DNA from: GCA-2746365 sp963711255
Lineage (GTDB): Bacteria; Pseudomonadota; Gammaproteobacteria; SZUA-229
Assembly (NCBI GenBank): GCA_963711255.1
Contig: CAVQDO010000016.1
Location: 62,001-126,000, forward strand
Length of the DNA: 64,000 nucleotides
Direction of reading: 5' to 3'
A model generated the notes under the pieces. It had not been told where the DNA came from and did not search any database. It saw nothing but the letters and a program-made list of their open reading frames with translations. This document shows, piece by piece, positions 42,907 through 52,894 of the stretch; position 1 is the first letter of the stretch; every line of letters begins with the position of its first letter. The position numbers were made by a program, and so were the translations under genes.

Positions 42907-44574
42907 TTGAATAGTTCATTACCCCCCGTTATCAAATCCTTTTTTGCTTATAGTAGCGCTGCCCTGCTGACTGTGACCCTGTCTGCCTGTAACGATACCC
43001 GATCCAGTGCTGACAATGCCGATGAAACAGCGCTTGCAGCACAAGATCATCAACCAGAACTGGCAAGCGCAGCAGATGCAGATCATACTGAGTATGACCA
43101 GTTTGAAGAGCTGTATCTATATAACGACCACTCTTACAGTATCTGGCCGCGGGTACGTGAAGGTTTTCAAATCGAAATTGAGGGTGACGGCCAGCGGCTT
43201 CCTGAAGAGGTCGAGCGTGAAGTGGCCTGGTTTGCCAAACACCACAACTACCTGCAACGGGTAATGCTTCGAGCTGATCCGTTTTTGCATTACATTCTGG
43301 AAGAAGCCGAAAAACGCAACTTACCGACTGAACTGGTACTGCTGCCCATTGTTGAAAGCGCATACCAGCCGTTTGCCTATTCGCATGGCCGTGCTGCGGG
43401 CATCTGGCAGTTTATCCCGTCCACCGGCCGCATGTATGGCCTCAAGCAAAACTGGTGGTATGACGGCAGGCGTGACATTTATGAGTCGACACAGGCTGCC
43501 TTAAATTTTCTCGAAAACCTGAATAAAATATTTGATGGCGACTGGACACTGGCGCTGGCAGCCTATAACTCGGGTTCTGGAACGGTTCAACGAGCGATCA
43601 GGCGCAATAAAAAATTAAATCAGCCAACTGATTTCTGGCATTTGAAACTACCGAAAGAAACCCGTGCCTACGTCCCCAAACTGCTGGCATTAAAAGAGAT
43701 TATTGCTTTTCCGGAATTATATTCCGTCAGCCTGCGCTGTATTTCAGATGCACCGGGGTTCAAGCAGGTACAAACAAGCGCACAAATTGACCTTGCACTG
43801 GCAGCAGAACTGGCGGACATCGATCTGGAAACACTGTATAACTATAACCCTGCGTTCAATCGCTGGGCAACCGACCCCGATGGCCCACATTCATTAATAC
43901 TCCCGGCTGAAGCGGCAGAGACCTTTGAAAAGAATTATTCAGAACTGCCAGCAGACAAACACTTACTCTGGTCACGACACAAAATTAAATCGGGCGAAAC
44001 CTTAAGCGAAATAGCGGTTAAATATAATACTTCGGTTAAACACTTGAAGAATGTGAACAACATTCGCGGCAATAATATACGCCAGGGCAAATACCTGGTC
44101 ATTCCTGTATCCAGTAAAAACCGCAGCGATTACTCACTGTCATCGACACAACGTTTAAAAACAACGCAGAAAAAGAAACGCGGCAGTGGCAGCACACGTA
44201 TGACACACATCGTACAAAACGGTGAAAGTTTCTGGGAGATATCAAGAAAATACAAGGTCAATATGCATAGCCTCGCCAAATGGAATGGCATGGCGATAAA
44301 AGACCCGCTGAAAAAAGGCCAGAAGCTGGCCGTCTGGACAAAATCCAGCTCCGCTAAACAAACCATCAAAAAGACGCACAACCCCAATAGTACGATCAAA
44401 CCGATTCACTACACGGTAAGAAATGGTGACTCTTTGTCACGTATCGCCAGCAAATATCATGTTAATGTCAAAGACCTGCATCGCTGGAATGATATTAAGG
44501 GTAAATATCTTCAACCCGGCCAACGCCTGAAACTGTATATAGATGTCACTGAACAAAGCGGCAAGCAAAGTTAA
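42907..44574 (+). CDS. mltD: Membrane-bound lytic murein transglycosylase D (LysM x3)
   Basis: Outer-membrane lipoprotein that cleaves the glycan strand to 1,6-anhydro ends. The start is TTG; it yields a lipoprotein signal with LSAC (Cys28). The SLT domain (about 120-290) has catalytic Glu150 in LPIVESAYQP, then GAAGIWQFIPSTGRMYGL-type sequence (here RAAGIWQF) and ALAAYNSGSGTV. Three LysM domains at about 356-400, 436-480 and 502-547 bind peptidoglycan, separated by basic linkers. At 555 residues it is longer than E. coli MltD (452, two LysM). No clear Shine-Dalgarno is visible. A regulatory-type gene follows 75 bases later on the same strand. Confidence 0.94.
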   Translation: MNSSLPPVIKSFFAYSSAALLTVTLSACNDTRSSADNADETALAAQDHQPELASAADADHTEYDQFEELYLYNDHSYSIWPRVREGFQIEIEGDGQRLPEEVEREVAWFAKHHNYLQRVMLRADPFLHYILEEAEKRNLPTELVLLPIVESAYQPFAYSHGRAAGIWQFIPSTGRMYGLKQNWWYDGRRDIYESTQAALNFLENLNKIFDGDWTLALAAYNSGSGTVQRAIRRNKKLNQPTDFWHLKLPKETRAYVPKLLALKEIIAFPELYSVSLRCISDAPGFKQVQTSAQIDLALAAELADIDLETLYNYNPAFNRWATDPDGPHSLILPAEAAETFEKNYSELPADKHLLWSRHKIKSGETLSEIAVKYNTSVKHLKNVNNIRGNNIRQGKYLVIPVSSKNRSDYSLSSTQRLKTTQKKKRGSGSTRMTHIVQNGESFWEISRKYKVNMHSLAKWNGMAIKDPLKKGQKLAVWTKSSSAKQTIKKTHNPNSTIKPIHYTVRNGDSLSRIASKYHVNVKDLHRWNDIKGKYLQPGQRLKLYIDVTEQSGKQS

Positions 44575-44649
44575 TTTTATGCTTCACGATTTACATATTT
44601 CATTTATAATCAAAAAATACACACGGATAAACTATTCCCGGTAATTTAA

Positions 44650-45714
44650 ATGGCCACAACAATATCTTTTCTCGATCTTAATAACTATCAACCACTTGAT
44701 ACATTAACGCCAGAGAACCTGAAAGATATTGCAGCGCAACTGGAAGTCGTCGAACTAGCAAGCGGTGATGCTGTTTTTAACGAAGGTGACAAAGATGACC
44801 GCCATGTCTTTTTACACAGCGGCAATATCGACCTGATGAAGGCCGGTAAGAAGATCAAGACCATCGAAGCCGGAACCGCTGACGCCAAACATGCACTGGC
44901 GCATATTATTCCACGCAATTTTTCCTGTATTGCATCTTCCGATGCCGTGGTTTTCAAAATTGACGCCGATTTACTCGACCTGTTGCTGGCCTGGGATCAG
45001 ACCGGCAGTTTCCAGGTTGAAGAACTTAGTGGCACTTCCAGTGACGATGACTGGATGACTCGCATCTTACAGACCGGAGCATTCCGCCGTATACCACCTG
45101 CCAACATTCAGGCTATTTTTACCAGCCTGGAAGATTTCGAGGCAAAAGCCGGTGACAGTATTATTAAGCAGGACGAACCCGGGGATTATTTTTACATTAT
45201 AAAATCCGGCCGCTGTATGGTTAGCCGAAAAATGCCCGGACAGACAAATGAAATTAAACTTGCTGATTTAAGCGCGGGTGATACCTTTGGCGAAGAGGCA
45301 TTAATCTCTGATGCAAGCCGCAACGCATCAGTGGTCATGCTAAGCAAGGGCACCTTAAGCCGCCTGTCAAAAGAAGACTTTCTTGAATTACTCAACGAAC
45401 CCATGATCAAGAAAGTGGATTACACCACGGCCAGTTTAAAGGTAAACAATGGCGAGGCGGTATGGCTGGATGTACGCCTGCCCGCAGAATACGAATCGGC
45501 GCACATTAATGGGGCCGTGCATATGCCACTGATATTTCTTCGCATGAAGATAAAAGAACTTGATCCACTGGTTAATTATATTCTGTATTGCGATACCGAA
45601 CGCCGCAGTTCATCAGCGTCCTACATACTCAGTGAAAAAGGATTTAAAACCTCGGTGCTGATCGAAGGCATTAAAGGCGTGTCTACCAATGACCTTTCCG
45701 GTTCTAACATTTAG
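44650..45714 (+). CDS. Protein with two cyclic-nucleotide-binding domains and a C-terminal rhodanese domain
   Basis: A 354-residue cytosolic protein. Residues about 15-120 form a first, poorly conserved CRP-type cNMP-binding barrel (SGDAVFNEGDKDD..VFLHSGNIDLM). Residues about 135-250 form a second, better one (KAGDSIIKQDEPGDYFYIIKSGRCMV, with FGEEALISDASRNASVVML in place of the usual GE-ALL-R-A-A phosphate cassette). A rhodanese domain follows (about 260-350, WLDVRLPAEYESAHINGAVHMP) with a potential active cysteine in YCDTERRSSSA. There is no DNA-binding domain, so it is not a CRP regulator. It may couple nucleotide or c-di-GMP sensing to sulfur transfer; this is inference. It follows mltD on the same strand. 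Confidence 0.85.
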   Translation: MATTISFLDLNNYQPLDTLTPENLKDIAAQLEVVELASGDAVFNEGDKDDRHVFLHSGNIDLMKAGKKIKTIEAGTADAKHALAHIIPRNFSCIASSDAVVFKIDADLLDLLLAWDQTGSFQVEELSGTSSDDDWMTRILQTGAFRRIPPANIQAIFTSLEDFEAKAGDSIIKQDEPGDYFYIIKSGRCMVSRKMPGQTNEIKLADLSAGDTFGEEALISDASRNASVVMLSKGTLSRLSKEDFLELLNEPMIKKVDYTTASLKVNNGEAVWLDVRLPAEYESAHINGAVHMPLIFLRMKIKELDPLVNYILYCDTERRSSSASYILSEKGFKTSVLIEGIKGVSTNDLSGSNI

Positions 45715-45735
45715 ACGTTCTGTAAAAGCATTTTA

Positions 45736-45903
45736 ACCACAGATTAGGGCATGGATGCCCGTAAATAGAGTAACGCAGGAGCAGTTACCGAGACACAGAG
45801 GAAAAATTTAAATTACTGGAATCATTATATTGATCAGCAATTTTTAAATAACGGCAGTTTTAACTAAAAATAGTTTTTCTCTGTGCCTCCGTGTCTCTGG
45901 GGT
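45736..45903. repeat. Intergenic inverted repeat of the CTCTGTG...GTGTCTC type
   Basis: The gap between convergent genes holds GAGACACAGAGGAAAAA (45790-45806) and its interrupted complement at 45874-45897 (TTTTTCTCTGTG, then CCTCC, then GTGTCTC). Just before them is GGGCAT-GG-ATGCCC at 45747-45760. Sequences of this kind recur between genes in many proteobacterial genomes. The A/T runs beside the arms would let it act as a bidirectional terminator. Confidence 0.55.
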
Positions 45904-45919
45904 TAATTTTTTAAAAAAA

Positions 45920-47536
45920 TCAACACTCAAAACCCGGTATCTCGGCATGATCCACATCATCGATCTGCTTCTTCGGTAAAAACTCCTCGGCATAACGCAT
46001 GTAAACCCTGTCCCTGACGAAAACGTCAAAAATATCCGGGTCAACGTGATTGTCTTTTTTCATAAAACCTAAAATTCGCAAGCACTCGGTTAAGGGCTTG
46101 CCGGTTTTATACGGTCGATCGCTGGCTGAAAGCGCCTCAAATATATCAGCGATACCCATCATGCGCGCCTGTAGTGACATCTGCTCACGTGTAAGGCCTT
46201 TTGGATAGCCTTTGCCATCCATACGTTCATGATGACCTCCGGCATACTCAGGCACATTCACCAGGTGTTTCGGAAAGGGTAACTGCTCCAGCATTTTGAT
46301 GGTAACCGCCATATGGTTATTGATAACTTCCCTTTCATCACTGGTTAAAGTACCACGGGCGATAGTCAGGTTTTCAATTTCATTGTCATCAAAAAATTTA
46401 ACACTCTCGCCATCGGCATTAGTCCACTGGTATTCACCGATATCCCGGACGCGCTGCTGCAGTTCATCATCCATAAATTCACCACCAACATTACTCTTAC
46501 GGATAAAATCGCGATCATTATTGAGCTGATGTATTTTTTCTTCGAGACTGGCCTCAATATCAGAGCAGTCAGCTGCTGAATCATTTGTTAAGCGTTCCAG
46601 TTTTTGTTGCAGGCTTGCGATAGTGGCATCCCGCTTTAATACTTCAAAGCGTGTATCAACCGTGTTTATCCGGTCATAAATAGTTTCCAGCTTGGTTGCC
46701 TTATCAACCACGTATTCCGGTGTTGTCACTTTGCCGCAGTCGTGCAGCCAGCCAGCAATCGTTAATTCGTAGACATCCTTATCCGTCATTTTGAAATCTT
46801 TTAATGCGCCGCTGTCTGAACGATGGCAGGCGTCTGCTATCATCATGGTAAGTTCGGGTACGCGCTTGCAATGGCCGCCGGTGTAAGGTGATTTTTCATC
46901 AATGGCGCTCGCCATTAATTTTATGAAGGCTTCAAACAGCTCACGCTGTTCTTCTATCAGTTTATTATTAGTAATAGCAACCGCAGCCTGTGACGCCAGT
47001 GATTCGGCCAGCTGCTGGTCTTCAGCAAGAAACTCACGTGTCTCGTTACCGTTTTCAGTCTTAGCGTTGATTAACTGCAGCACACCAATAATATCATTCA
47101 GATGATTTTTTAAGGGTATGGTTAGTATCGACTGTGTTCGATACCCGGTTTGCTGATCGAATTGTCGGGTGCCGCTAAAATCAAAACCCTCGGCGTGATA
47201 AACATCCGGAATATTAATGGTTTTTTCATCATGCACGGCACAGCTGACGACATTGGATTTATTCGCTTCGCCATCAACCATTAATGCGATAGCAGGAAAT
47301 TTTATTTCCTGGCCGCTATTGCCGCCCATATGTATATCCAGCGAGTGTGTGGATACAATAACAAATTCAAGTGCTGACTTATCATCTGCCAGCCTGTACA
47401 AACTGCCGCCATCAGAATTCGTTAGTTCCATTGCACCTGTCAAAATCTGATCGCACAAAACATCCAGATCAGTCGCAGCTGATAATGCAATTCCAATTTC
47501 GTTTAAGCGTCCAATTTTTGATAGTACCTGATCCAT
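45920..47536 (-). CDS. GAF domain HD-GYP protein, predicted c-di-GMP phosphodiesterase
   Basis: A 538-residue cytosolic protein. A GAF sensor domain occupies about residues 15-180, followed by the HD-GYP entry motif SPYTGGHCKRVPELTMMIADAC, the metal-binding LHDCGK (about 264-269) and HHERMDGKGYPKG (about 434-446), then GIADIFEALSASDRPYK. The metal site looks complete, so hydrolysis of c-di-GMP to pGpG or GMP is plausible. Unlike canonical HD-GYP domains, about 170 residues separate HD from HHE, about 100 more than usual. The extra segment includes a predicted coiled coil (about 300-345). Its stop lies beside the repeat at 45736-45903; fumC is 21 bases upstream on the same strand. Confidence 0.9.
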   Translation of the reverse strand: MDQVLSKIGRLNEIGIALSAATDLDVLCDQILTGAMELTNSDGGSLYRLADDKSALEFVIVSTHSLDIHMGGNSGQEIKFPAIALMVDGEANKSNVVSCAVHDEKTINIPDVYHAEGFDFSGTRQFDQQTGYRTQSILTIPLKNHLNDIIGVLQLINAKTENGNETREFLAEDQQLAESLASQAAVAITNNKLIEEQRELFEAFIKLMASAIDEKSPYTGGHCKRVPELTMMIADACHRSDSGALKDFKMTDKDVYELTIAGWLHDCGKVTTPEYVVDKATKLETIYDRINTVDTRFEVLKRDATIASLQQKLERLTNDSAADCSDIEASLEEKIHQLNNDRDFIRKSNVGGEFMDDELQQRVRDIGEYQWTNADGESVKFFDDNEIENLTIARGTLTSDEREVINNHMAVTIKMLEQLPFPKHLVNVPEYAGGHHERMDGKGYPKGLTREQMSLQARMMGIADIFEALSASDRPYKTGKPLTECLRILGFMKKDNHVDPDIFDVFVRDRVYMRYAEEFLPKKQIDDVDHAEIPGFEC

Positions 47537-47557
47537 TACCTCACCTTTCCTGAGTAA

Positions 47558-48934
<1,377 letters not shown>

Positions 48935-48962
48935 AACTTCTATCTCAACAATCTCAAGCTAA

Positions 48963-48971
48963 TGATATAAT
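48963..48971 (+). promoter_or_regulatory. Extended -10 promoter of purB
   Basis: TGATATAAT, a perfect extended -10 (TGn plus TATAAT at 48966-48971), lies 38 bases before the purB ATG. No good -35 is present, which extended -10 promoters do not need. A mirrored TATAAT on the minus strand (49004-48999) could serve fumC, but with no -35. Confidence 0.6.
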
Positions 48972-49008
48972 ACCGTTTTTACACGATTTGAATTGAAAAT
49001 TATACATT

Positions 49009-50379
49009 ATGATGGAATTAAACGAACTTACTGCAATATCACCCGTTGATGGCCGCTATGGCTCGAAAACCGCAGCCTTCAGAGATCTCTTTAGTGAGTA
49101 CGGATTAATTAAGCATCGGGTACTGGTCGAAGTACGCTGGTTTCAGGCGCTGGCCAGTCATGACGAAATAACCGAAGTACCGGAACTGGATGCTGAAGCC
49201 AGCAATGTTTTAAATGCTATCGTCGATAATTTTTCAGTGGCAGACGCCGAGCGCGTTAAAACCATCGAGCGAACCACTAATCACGACGTAAAGGCCGTTG
49301 AGTATTTCCTCAAGGAAAAAATTCAGGGCAATGCCATGCTGGAAAGCAGTAATGAATTCTTACATTTTGCCTGTACCTCGGAAGATATTAACAACCTGTC
49401 ACATGGCCTGATGTTAAAAGCGGGCCGGGATGATGTTTTATTGCCGGCAATGGACGAAATCATCAACCGCTTAACTGAGCAGGCTCAGGAGTTCGCTGCC
49501 CAGCCTATGCTTAGCCGCACCCACGGCCAAACGGCATCACCGACAACTGTCGGTAAAGAACTGGCTAACGTGGTTTATCGCCTGCGCAGGCAGCGCCAGC
49601 TTGTTGCGGAAACTGAAATACTCGGTAAGGCCAATGGTGCCGTCGGTAACTACAATGCCCATATCAGCGCCTACCCGGATATTGACTGGCCGGCATTCTC
49701 ACAACAGTTTATTGAATCGATTGGCCTGCAGATCAATCCATTTACCATCCAGATTGAACCGCATGATTACATGGCAGAAATGTTTGATGCGATCAGCCGT
49801 TTCAATACTATCCTGATCGATTTAAGCCGTGATATCTGGGCATACATTTCCAATGCCTATTTCAAACAGAAAACGGTTGCGGGTGAAATCGGCTCGTCAA
49901 CCATGCCGCATAAAGTAAACCCTATCGACTTTGAAAATGCCGAAGGTAACCTTGGCATTGCCAATGCCCTGCTTGGCCACCTGAGTCAGAAGTTACCTGT
50001 TTCACGCTGGCAACGTGACCTTACTGATTCAACCGTGCTGAGAAATCTTGGCGTTGGTTTTGCCCACAGTTTAATTGCCTACCAGTCGCTACTAAAAGGC
50101 CTGAATAAACTGGAAGTAAATGCCGCTGTCATTGATGCCGACCTTGATTCCAGCTGGGAAGTTCTGGCTGAACCCATACAGACAGTGATGCGCCGTTACG
50201 GCATTGAAAACCCGTATGAAAAGCTTAAAGAGCTGACACGCGGTAAAACCATTGATCAGCAGGCATTCCAGAAATTTATTGAAGCCCTGGAAATACCCGA
50301 AGATGCACGTAACAAACTGTTGCAGCTGAGCCCGCATAGCTATATTGGTAATGCCGTTGAGCAGACCAAGAAACTGTAA
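49009..50379 (+). CDS. purB: Adenylosuccinate lyase
   Basis: Catalyses two purine steps, SAICAR to AICAR and adenylosuccinate to AMP, each releasing fumarate. The 456 residues equal the E. coli length. Features are LTAISPVDGRYGSK near the start, TIERTTNHDVKAVEYFLKE, the histidine segment SRTHGQTASPTTVGKE, and the superfamily signature GSSTMPHKVNPIDFENAEGN containing the catalytic serine loop. The start is ATG-ATG. roxA follows after 26 bases, as in other gammaproteobacteria where these genes are near each other. Confidence 0.96.
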   Translation: MMELNELTAISPVDGRYGSKTAAFRDLFSEYGLIKHRVLVEVRWFQALASHDEITEVPELDAEASNVLNAIVDNFSVADAERVKTIERTTNHDVKAVEYFLKEKIQGNAMLESSNEFLHFACTSEDINNLSHGLMLKAGRDDVLLPAMDEIINRLTEQAQEFAAQPMLSRTHGQTASPTTVGKELANVVYRLRRQRQLVAETEILGKANGAVGNYNAHISAYPDIDWPAFSQQFIESIGLQINPFTIQIEPHDYMAEMFDAISRFNTILIDLSRDIWAYISNAYFKQKTVAGEIGSSTMPHKVNPIDFENAEGNLGIANALLGHLSQKLPVSRWQRDLTDSTVLRNLGVGFAHSLIAYQSLLKGLNKLEVNAAVIDADLDSSWEVLAEPIQTVMRRYGIENPYEKLKELTRGKTIDQQAFQKFIEALEIPEDARNKLLQLSPHSYIGNAVEQTKKL

Positions 50380-50405
50380 CGCAACACAACAGGCAACAGA
50401 GCAGT

Positions 50406-51596
50406 ATGCCAACTGAAAACATTAACCAGACTGTGGAGCATTGCCTGGGCGAAACCAGTACTGATGAATTTTTGTCACAGTACTGGCAAAAGAAGCCGCT
50501 GTTAGTCCGTAACGCTTTCCCCGGATTACAGTCACCGTTATCTGCCGAAGAACTGGCGGGCCTGGCCTGCGAGGAACACGTCAATGCCCGCATCGTATTA
50601 CAGCAGCAGGACGACAAACAGTGGCAGGTCGAGTTTGGGCCGTTCGACGAATCCCGTTTCAGCCAGCTTCCCGAAACTGGCTGGTCACTGCTGGTCAGCG
50701 ATGTTGACCGGCATCTCCCTGAAACACAATCGCTACTTAAACCTTTTCGTTTTATCCCTGACTGGCGAATTGATGACCTGATGATCAGCTATGCACCCAC
50801 CGGTGGTTCTGTCGGTGCGCATACTGATGCCTACGATGTTTTTTTAATACAGTTGAGTGGGCAGCGACTGTGGAAAATCAGTGAAAACTTTACTAACGAA
50901 ACATTGAACGATACCGACCTCTGTATATTAAAAAGCTTTACCGCCGAACAGGAATGGGTGCTTAATCCGGGAGACATGTTATACCTGCCGCCCAACGTTG
51001 CCCACCACGGTATTGCCCGGCAGGATGACAGCGGCACCAATCAGCACTGCATGACAGCATCGGTCGGCTTTCGCGCACCGTCTTTAAAAACCATGACCAG
51101 CGATTATGTGCATTTTATCAATGAGCATTCAGACAGCACTGCCCGCTATCGTGACAGGAATCCGCAGGTTTCTGCACACCATGCCGAAATTACTGAGGCC
51201 ACCGTCAAACATTTTATCGAAGAACTGAAACAGGGACTAACACTGGATAAAGAACATGTAAAACGCTGGCTTGGCCAGTATTGCAGTGACAATAAAGCCT
51301 TTGAAGATTTTGCCAACGAGCCAGGCGATATTGATTTTGATGAACTCAAAGAGATAGCCGAACAAACGGGCCTGTCGCAATCACCCTATTCAAACTTTTT
51401 ATTCAGCAAGTCTGGTAGCGGCGCATTATTATTTGTTGATGGCGACAGTTTCGAGGTAAGCCATGCTTTCGCTGCCCTGCTGTGCCAGGAAAATGAGATT
51501 AACTGGCAACAACTTAATAGCATTATGACTTCCGGCGACAAAGACATTTTACTGGCTTTATTTAACGATGGATCCATCGTTAGTTACCAGGAATAA
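50406..51596 (+). CDS. roxA: 50S ribosomal protein L16 3-hydroxylase (cupin, RoxA/YcfD)
   Basis: Fe(II)/2-oxoglutarate oxygenase with a JmjC-like cupin that hydroxylates an arginine of ribosomal protein L16. In 396 residues the iron triad is seen as His139 and Asp141 in GAHTDAYDVFLIQLSGQRLW and His200 in YLPPNVAHHGIA. The C-terminal helical and winged-helix part (about 240-390) serves dimerisation and substrate binding. It follows purB by 26 bases and is probably cotranscribed. L16 specificity is inferred from overall similarity to YcfD and the purB context. Confidence 0.92.
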   Translation: MPTENINQTVEHCLGETSTDEFLSQYWQKKPLLVRNAFPGLQSPLSAEELAGLACEEHVNARIVLQQQDDKQWQVEFGPFDESRFSQLPETGWSLLVSDVDRHLPETQSLLKPFRFIPDWRIDDLMISYAPTGGSVGAHTDAYDVFLIQLSGQRLWKISENFTNETLNDTDLCILKSFTAEQEWVLNPGDMLYLPPNVAHHGIARQDDSGTNQHCMTASVGFRAPSLKTMTSDYVHFINEHSDSTARYRDRNPQVSAHHAEITEATVKHFIEELKQGLTLDKEHVKRWLGQYCSDNKAFEDFANEPGDIDFDELKEIAEQTGLSQSPYSNFLFSKSGSGALLFVDGDSFEVSHAFAALLCQENEINWQQLNSIMTSGDKDILLALFNDGSIVSYQE

Positions 51597-51671
51597 GCAA
51601 ATCAACCATGTCCACTAAATGATATAACAGAGCCTTACGGCACTTAGCTTAAGAGAAACAGCTTGTCTTGT

Positions 51672-51752
51672 CGTCATTGCGAGCGGCAGCGCGGCAATCT
51701 TCTGACTTCAACGCCGCTGCCTGAGATTGCCGCGCTGCCGCTCGCAATGACG
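51672..51752. repeat. REP-like palindrome, 29-bp perfect stem
   Basis: The arms 51672-51700 (beginning CGTCATTGCGAGCGGCAGCG) and 51724-51752 are perfect reverse complements over 29 bases, with a 23-base loop that itself contains a CGCCGCTGCC motif. The GTCATTGCGAGCG core is that of an intergenic repeat seen in Rickettsia, Legionella and many other genomes. It lies between roxA and the GNAT gene, where no coding is visible (51597-51817). It may end the purB-roxA transcript, though no U-tract follows. Confidence 0.85.
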
Positions 51753-51817
51753 CAGCTTTGCTCTTTCAAGTCTTAAGTAAGCACCATTAATAACCAACTC
51801 CTATAGTAATTATTCAG

Positions 51818-52261
51818 ATGCCAGAACAGAAGACAAACCCGAAGATTCAAATTCGTATCGCCAGCTGGACAGACGATAAAGAGGCTTTGTCGGCTATACG
51901 TAAACAGGTCTTTATCGACGAACAAATGGTGCCTGAAGAACTGGAATGGGATGAATATGATGATTTATCGACACATTACCTGGCCACTCTCAATGGTGAA
52001 GCAATAGCAAGCGCTCGGCTAAAATCCGATGGCCAGATTGGCCGCATGGCAGTATTGCCTCTGTATCGAAACAGGGGAACTGGCAGCAAGCTGCTCAACT
52101 TTGTCTTAAAAGATGCAACAGCTAAAATGATAAAGCAGGTGTATTTGCACGCCCAGGTTAGCGCCATGCTGTTTTATGAAAAACACGGCTTTACAGCAAA
52201 AGGAGAAATATTTTACGAAGCAAATATCCCACATCAGGAAATGTTGAAAAAAATCTGCTAA
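51818..52261 (+). CDS. GNAT-family N-acetyltransferase
   Basis: A 147-residue acetyltransferase with one GNAT domain. Visible are the N-terminal ALSAIRKQVFIDEQMVPEELEWDEYD, the strand pair ATLNGEAIASARLKSDGQIGRMAVLPLYRNRGTGSKLLNFVL, whose Q/RxxGxG/A acetyl-CoA loop reads RNRGTG, and FYEKHGFTAKGEIFYEANIPHQEM. The pattern resembles ElaA-type proteins. The substrate is not known. The PLD-like gene follows 39 bases later in the same frame, although with several stop codons between. Homologues of these two parts occur as one fused protein in other gammaproteobacteria, from memory. Confidence 0.88.
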   Translation: MPEQKTNPKIQIRIASWTDDKEALSAIRKQVFIDEQMVPEELEWDEYDDLSTHYLATLNGEAIASARLKSDGQIGRMAVLPLYRNRGTGSKLLNFVLKDATAKMIKQVYLHAQVSAMLFYEKHGFTAKGEIFYEANIPHQEMLKKIC

Positions 52262-52300
52262 ATATACTCATATAATAATAAAAATAAATGAGTATAAATT

Positions 52301-52849
52301 ATGTTGATCATACCCTCTCAGCCAGTGGCTAAAGAGCTGCCTATGTTTTATAAACTCGGCGAAACCAAAGCTGAAGTCGAAATCAATACGGTTAAAGCCA
52401 ATAAAAGCGCCGCAGTATCCCTGGTAAAACAGGCTCGCTACAGTATCGATATTTTCACCCAGGATCTGGATAGTGCAATCTATAATAACCCGGAATTTGA
52501 ACAGTCTATTTTTAACCTGGCGCGCAGGCACCCGAACACAAGGATTCGAATCCTTGTTAAGGATTCCAGAAAAGCCGCACAAAATGGCCACTGCCTGATT
52601 CGCCAGGCACAGAAATTAACCAGCTCGGTTTTTATTCATAACCCCTCTCATGAATACAGGGATGAGCAGTGTGCTTTTATGGTGGTTGATAAGCTTGGCC
52701 TGCTATATCGTAGTTCGGCAACAAACGAAAGCTATAAAGCTAATGTAAACTTCATGTCACCAATGCGCGCCGGAAAATTGACCGACTTTTTCAACGATGC
52801 ATGGGCACATAGCACACCCGATGTCCAAACACGTCGAATTTACATGTAA
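52301..52849 (+). CDS. PLD-like (DUF7931-type) protein lacking an HKD motif
   Basis: A 182-residue protein that resembles half of a phospholipase D fold: KSAAVSLVKQARYSIDIFTQDLDSAIYNNPEFEQSIFNLARRHPNTRIRILVKDSRKA, then QCAFMVVDKLGLLYRSS. The catalytic HxKxxxxD is not found, so it is unlikely to be a nuclease or lipase. It lies just after a GNAT gene and probably acts with it; a fused counterpart in relatives would support that. A perfect inverted repeat (TATACTCAT-N16-ATGAGTATA) precedes the ATG, and no Shine-Dalgarno is clear. Methionine 15 is an alternative start. Confidence 0.75.
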   Translation: MLIIPSQPVAKELPMFYKLGETKAEVEINTVKANKSAAVSLVKQARYSIDIFTQDLDSAIYNNPEFEQSIFNLARRHPNTRIRILVKDSRKAAQNGHCLIRQAQKLTSSVFIHNPSHEYRDEQCAFMVVDKLGLLYRSSATNESYKANVNFMSPMRAGKLTDFFNDAWAHSTPDVQTRRIYM

Positions 52850-52894
52850 TTGCCAGTCTTTTTTATTTCGCCTGAAACCAGGAAGGATCAGGCG

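Noticed and set aside
52262..52300. GNAT and PLD-like genes as one gene broken by a stop mutation
   Set aside because: Although in frame, the gap has several stop codons and a hairpin, so a single nonsense change cannot explain it.
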